NCBI RefSeq assembly: GCF_047607725.1
Contig: NZ_JBLKSS010000104.1
Span: 1-8,315 of the forward strand
DNA length: 8,315 bases
Direction of reading: 5' to 3'
DNA from: JBLKSS01 sp047607725
Lineage (GTDB): Bacteria > Pseudomonadota > Gammaproteobacteria > Enterobacterales > Enterobacteriaceae
Part shown: one piece after another, positions 6,506 to 8,315 of the stretch
How the letters are laid out: every line of letters starts with the position of its first letter
Numbering within the stretch: the stretch's first letter is position 1
Notes under the pieces: generated by a model
Databases searched by the model: none
What the model saw: the letters and a program-made list of their open reading frames with translations, nothing else
What the model was told of the DNA's origin: nothing
Position numbers and translations under genes: made by a program

Positions 6506-7804
6506 TCAGTCCTTGGTTGCCAACATCTCTTTCTCATACGCCAGCGCCTGCACGCTGTCGTACTGATTTTCCCATTTGGCGATCACCAGCACCGCCAGCG
6601 CATTCCCCACAACGTTAAGCGCGGTACGCGCCATATCCAGGATACGGTCGACGCCGGCGATAAACGCCAGCCCCTCCAGCGGTATGCCCACGCTGCCAAG
6701 CGTCGCCAGCAGCACCACAAAGGACACTCCCGGTACGCCCGCGATCCCCTTGGAGGTGACCATCAGCGTCAGCACCAGCACCACCTCCTGGCCCAGGGAC
6801 AGCTCAATGCCATACAGCTGCGCGCTGAAAATGGCGGCGATACTCTGATACAGCGTCGACCCGTCCAGATTGAACGAATACCCGGTCGGCACCACGAAGC
6901 CGGTAATCGCCGCCGGTGCGCCGTACGCCTCCATTTTTTCAATAATGCGCGGCAACACGCTTTCTGAACTGGCGGTGGAGAAGGCAAGAATCAGCTCTTC
7001 CTTCAAAATGCAGATAAGCGTCCAGATACGCAACCGGCAGAGCCGCGCCACGGCCCCCAGCACCACCAGCGCAAAAAAGATAATGGCGCCGTACACCAGC
7101 AACACCAGCTTGGCCAGCGGCAGCAGCGAGGCGAAACCGAAGGTCGCCACGGTGACCGAAATCAGCGCAAAAACCCCCACCGGCGCATAGCGCATCACCA
7201 TATGCGTGACATTGAACATCGTCTCCGCGACCGCGTTGAACACATTTAACAGCGGCGACCGGGTATTTTCCGGCAAAGAGGCCAGGCCGAGGCCGAACAA
7301 GACGGAGAAGAAAATGATCGGCAACATGTCGCCCTTGGCCATCGAGGCGAAAATATTCGCCGGGATGAGCGACAAAATGGTCCCGACCAGACTATGGCCG
7401 CTGGACTGCACTGCAACGGTGGTTTGCTCATATTTTGAGATATCCACCACCGCCAGCGTCGACATATCAATCCCGTGGCCGGGATGAAAGACATTGGCCA
7501 GGGTAATTCCCAGAATAATCGCCAGTGTCGTGATTATCTCGAAATACAGGATGGTTTTAAATCCGATTCTGCCGAGCTTTTTGGAATCGCCAATACCGGC
7601 AATGCCGACAACCAGCGTGGCGACCACGATGGGCACCACGATCATTTTGATCATGCGGATGAAAATATCCCCGGCCGGCGAAAGAATATTGGCAATCATC
7701 CAATCGCGTAATTCTCCCTGCTTATGGAGTACCGCACCCAGCAGGATACCCAGGATCAAAGCAACGAAAATTTGCCAGGCGAGCGTTATTTTTAACTTTT
7801 TCAT
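6506..7804 (-). CDS. gltP: Proton/glutamate-aspartate symporter GltP (DAACS family)
   Basis: GltP imports L-glutamate and L-aspartate with protons across the inner membrane. The 432-residue product aligns by eye with E. coli GltP almost throughout (SLAWQI-like start, LLSPAGDIFI-like segment, KMIVVPIV, ILGITLANVF, HMVMRYAPVGVFALI). Transport signatures are intact: the serine-rich HP1 motif STASSES (276-282), NLDGS (312-316, the NMDGT-type motif), SKGIAGVPG (351-359) in HP2, and the TM8 pattern with Asp390, Arg393, Thr394 and Asn397; this Arg is typical of carriers for acidic amino acids. No frameshift is seen, and length is close to E. coli's 437. I chose the ATG at 7802-7804 because MKKLKITLAWQ matches the family N-terminus; GGAAAG lies ten bases upstream, which is loose. 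In-frame alternatives are an ATG at 7820-7822 (with GGTGGGG six bases ahead) and a GTG at 7844-7846. It is convergent with cusA and functionally unrelated to metal efflux. Confidence 0.95.
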   Translation of the reverse strand: MKKLKITLAWQIFVALILGILLGAVLHKQGELRDWMIANILSPAGDIFIRMIKMIVVPIVVATLVVGIAGIGDSKKLGRIGFKTILYFEIITTLAIILGITLANVFHPGHGIDMSTLAVVDISKYEQTTVAVQSSGHSLVGTILSLIPANIFASMAKGDMLPIIFFSVLFGLGLASLPENTRSPLLNVFNAVAETMFNVTHMVMRYAPVGVFALISVTVATFGFASLLPLAKLVLLVYGAIIFFALVVLGAVARLCRLRIWTLICILKEELILAFSTASSESVLPRIIEKMEAYGAPAAITGFVVPTGYSFNLDGSTLYQSIAAIFSAQLYGIELSLGQEVVLVLTLMVTSKGIAGVPGVSFVVLLATLGSVGIPLEGLAFIAGVDRILDMARTALNVVGNALAVLVIAKWENQYDSVQALAYEKEMLATKD

Positions 7805-7833
7805 AACAATAGTGCTTTCCATAGTAGACCCCA

Positions 7834-7904
7834 CCGTGACGGACACCTGTCCATCTCCGTCACCGGCTTCACTTATTCACCTCTTATGATCATGTGAAGC
7901 GGTG
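7834..7904. repeat. Overlapping inverted repeats in the gltP leader
   Basis: Three pairings compete. First, gtgacgga (7836-7843) with tccgtcac (7856-7863), an 8-bp perfect stem. Second, ggaca (7841-7845) with tgtcc (7848-7852), a compact palindrome inside the first loop that shares bases with its left arm. Third, caccggcttcac (7861-7872) with gtgaagcggtg (7894-7904), 11 bp with one bulged base, sharing 7861-7863 with the first stem; its 21-base loop contains the palindrome atgatcat (7886-7893). Read as minus-strand RNA these sit about 30-100 bases upstream of the gltP ATG. They could be alternative RNA folds or operator sites; the sequence alone does not decide. Confidence 0.6.
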
Positions 7905-8036
7905 GCGCTTTAAAAAGTTGGTATAAATCGAAAATCTCAAAAACGCCGAGCACGCGAGGTGTCTGCTTAAGACTTGATTTATAAGAGATTTCGACAATTT
8001 TTTCGGTTATTCCACGTATTTTACAGGAGATTAACT

Positions 8037-8062
8037 TTAACTCTTTGTTATTAAAGGGTTAA
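8037..8062. repeat. 26-bp AT-rich inverted repeat between gltP and the IS end
   Basis: Ttaactcttt (8037-8046) pairs with aaagggttaa (8053-8062), with one G-T pair and the 6-base loop gttatt. No T run follows on either strand, so it does not look like a terminator. A protein-binding palindrome is possible; I cannot name the binder. Confidence 0.55.
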
Positions 8063-8176
8063 GTAATAGAAAGCGCGCTGAAATTTCTGCCATCAGAAGC
8101 GCTACCCGCCTTTATATACGCTTTTTAAACAGAATAAAATGATAAATATCGCTGAAAAGGGTCTGAGAGGGCCATT

Positions 8177-8315
8177 TGCAGATTCCGACGTATCCGATCA
8201 TCTGTTCCGGCGACATCCGATCAGTTATTCCGATATTTTCCGATCACCCATTCCAGTGATATTCGATCACGTGTTCGCTCATCTTCTGACTCGGTTTTAG
8301 TCTATTTTTCCTGTG
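8177..8315. mobile_element. Putative terminal region of an IS21-family insertion sequence
   Basis: From about 8177 the composition changes abruptly and a run of direct repeats built on TTCCG and TCCGATCA begins. IS21-family elements (istA/istB) carry several short repeats at their ends, where the transposase binds, and TTCCG...CCGATCA-type ends occur in members of that family as I recall them. The outer boundary is placed at tg (8177-8178) because IS21 ends usually start with 5'-TG; this is uncertain by a few bases. No transposase coding sequence lies within the window, so the family call rests on repeat architecture alone. A different element, or an iteron-like site, is not excluded. Confidence 0.62.
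8183..8292 (+). repeat. Five imperfect 22-23-bp direct repeats at the IS end
   Basis: Units begin at 8183, 8205, 8228, 8251 and 8274, giving spacings of 22, 23, 23 and 23 bp. Each has the form TTCCG, then five or six variable bases, TCCGATCA and a four-base linker. Units 1-3 keep both conserved blocks exactly. Unit 4 has one change in each block (TTCCA, TTCGATCA). Unit 5 is strongly diverged (TTCGC, TCTGACTC). The spacing is close to two turns of the DNA helix, which suits side-by-side binding by one protein. Confidence 0.9.

Larger units (their letters stand above)
7805..8176. promoter_or_regulatory. AT-rich intergenic region carrying the gltP leader and presumed promoter
   Basis: About 370 bp lie between gltP and the IS end, and I see no supportable gene on either strand. 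The part nearest gltP (7834-7904) is packed with inverted repeats. Further out the sequence becomes clearly AT-rich, as expected for a promoter region. On the minus strand TTATAC (plus bases 7921-7926) is the best -10-like hexamer, giving a leader of roughly 110 bases, but no good -35 lies 16-18 bp upstream, so this promoter call is weak. AGGAG at about 8025-8029 on the plus strand resembles a ribosome-binding site, but no start codon or open frame follows at a useful distance. Confidence 0.5.

Noticed and set aside
6353..6967. Plus-strand open frame of about 200 codons running over the terminator and the 3' part of gltP.
   Set aside because: It is the antisense of conserved gltP codons and crosses a strong terminator; the product is rich in His/Gln/Arg, as expected for a shadow frame.
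8183..8292. CRISPR array.
   Set aside because: The units are only 22-23 bp including the variable part, the variable segments are 5-6 bases, and the repeats diverge; this fits transposase-binding repeats and not a repeat-spacer array.
1..8315. Composite transposon carrying cus and gltP.
   Set aside because: The two edges belong to different IS families, so they cannot act as paired ends of one composite element.

Overview
The window looks like a piece of a GC-rich enterobacterial (gammaproteobacterial) chromosome. It carries a silver/copper efflux operon of the Cus/Sil type and a convergent glutamate/aspartate symporter gene (gltP), with insertion-sequence ends at both edges. The GltP protein reads very close to the E. 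coli protein as I remember it. Two different IS families at the edges, a copper-chaperone gene cut by one of them, and small in-frame rearrangements in the remaining genes suggest an IS-rich, degrading genome. A Sodalis-like insect symbiont would fit, but that is an inference and not something read from a marker gene.

Layout: (1) 1-137, right-hand end of an IS66-family element, with the last codons of its transposase and its terminal inverted repeat. (2) 138-342, 3' remnant of a cusF-like metallochaperone gene whose start lies beyond the IS. (3) 355-6298, cusC (outer-membrane channel), cusB (periplasmic adaptor with a fused C-terminal CusF domain) and cusA (inner-membrane RND pump). The last two joints are ATGA stop/start overlaps, so the three genes form one translationally coupled unit. 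(4) 6388-6422, a strong, nearly symmetric hairpin that can terminate both converging transcripts. (5) 6506-7804 on the minus strand, gltP. (6) 7805-8176, an AT-rich intergenic region with several inverted repeats in the gltP leader and no gene that I can support. (7) about 8177 to the edge, the start of what looks like an IS21-family element, marked by five imperfect 22-23-bp direct repeats.

How the genes work together: CusF-type proteins bind Cu(I)/Ag(I) in the periplasm and hand it to the CusB adaptor. CusB links the CusA proton-driven pump to the CusC outer-membrane duct, so metal is expelled from periplasm or cytoplasm to the outside. Here the free chaperone is broken, but a complete CusF domain remains on the end of CusB. 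The IS66 element has also cut the operon from its native upstream region; no cusRS regulator is visible, and I see no convincing replacement promoter in the window.

The points most worth checking are the perfect 30-bp in-frame tandem duplication inside cusA, the loss of free cusF while the fused copy is kept, and an apparent two-heptad shortening in cusC. I found no convincing evidence for a wholly new biological system; the interest lies in how a known efflux system is being remodelled by IS elements and small duplications or deletions.
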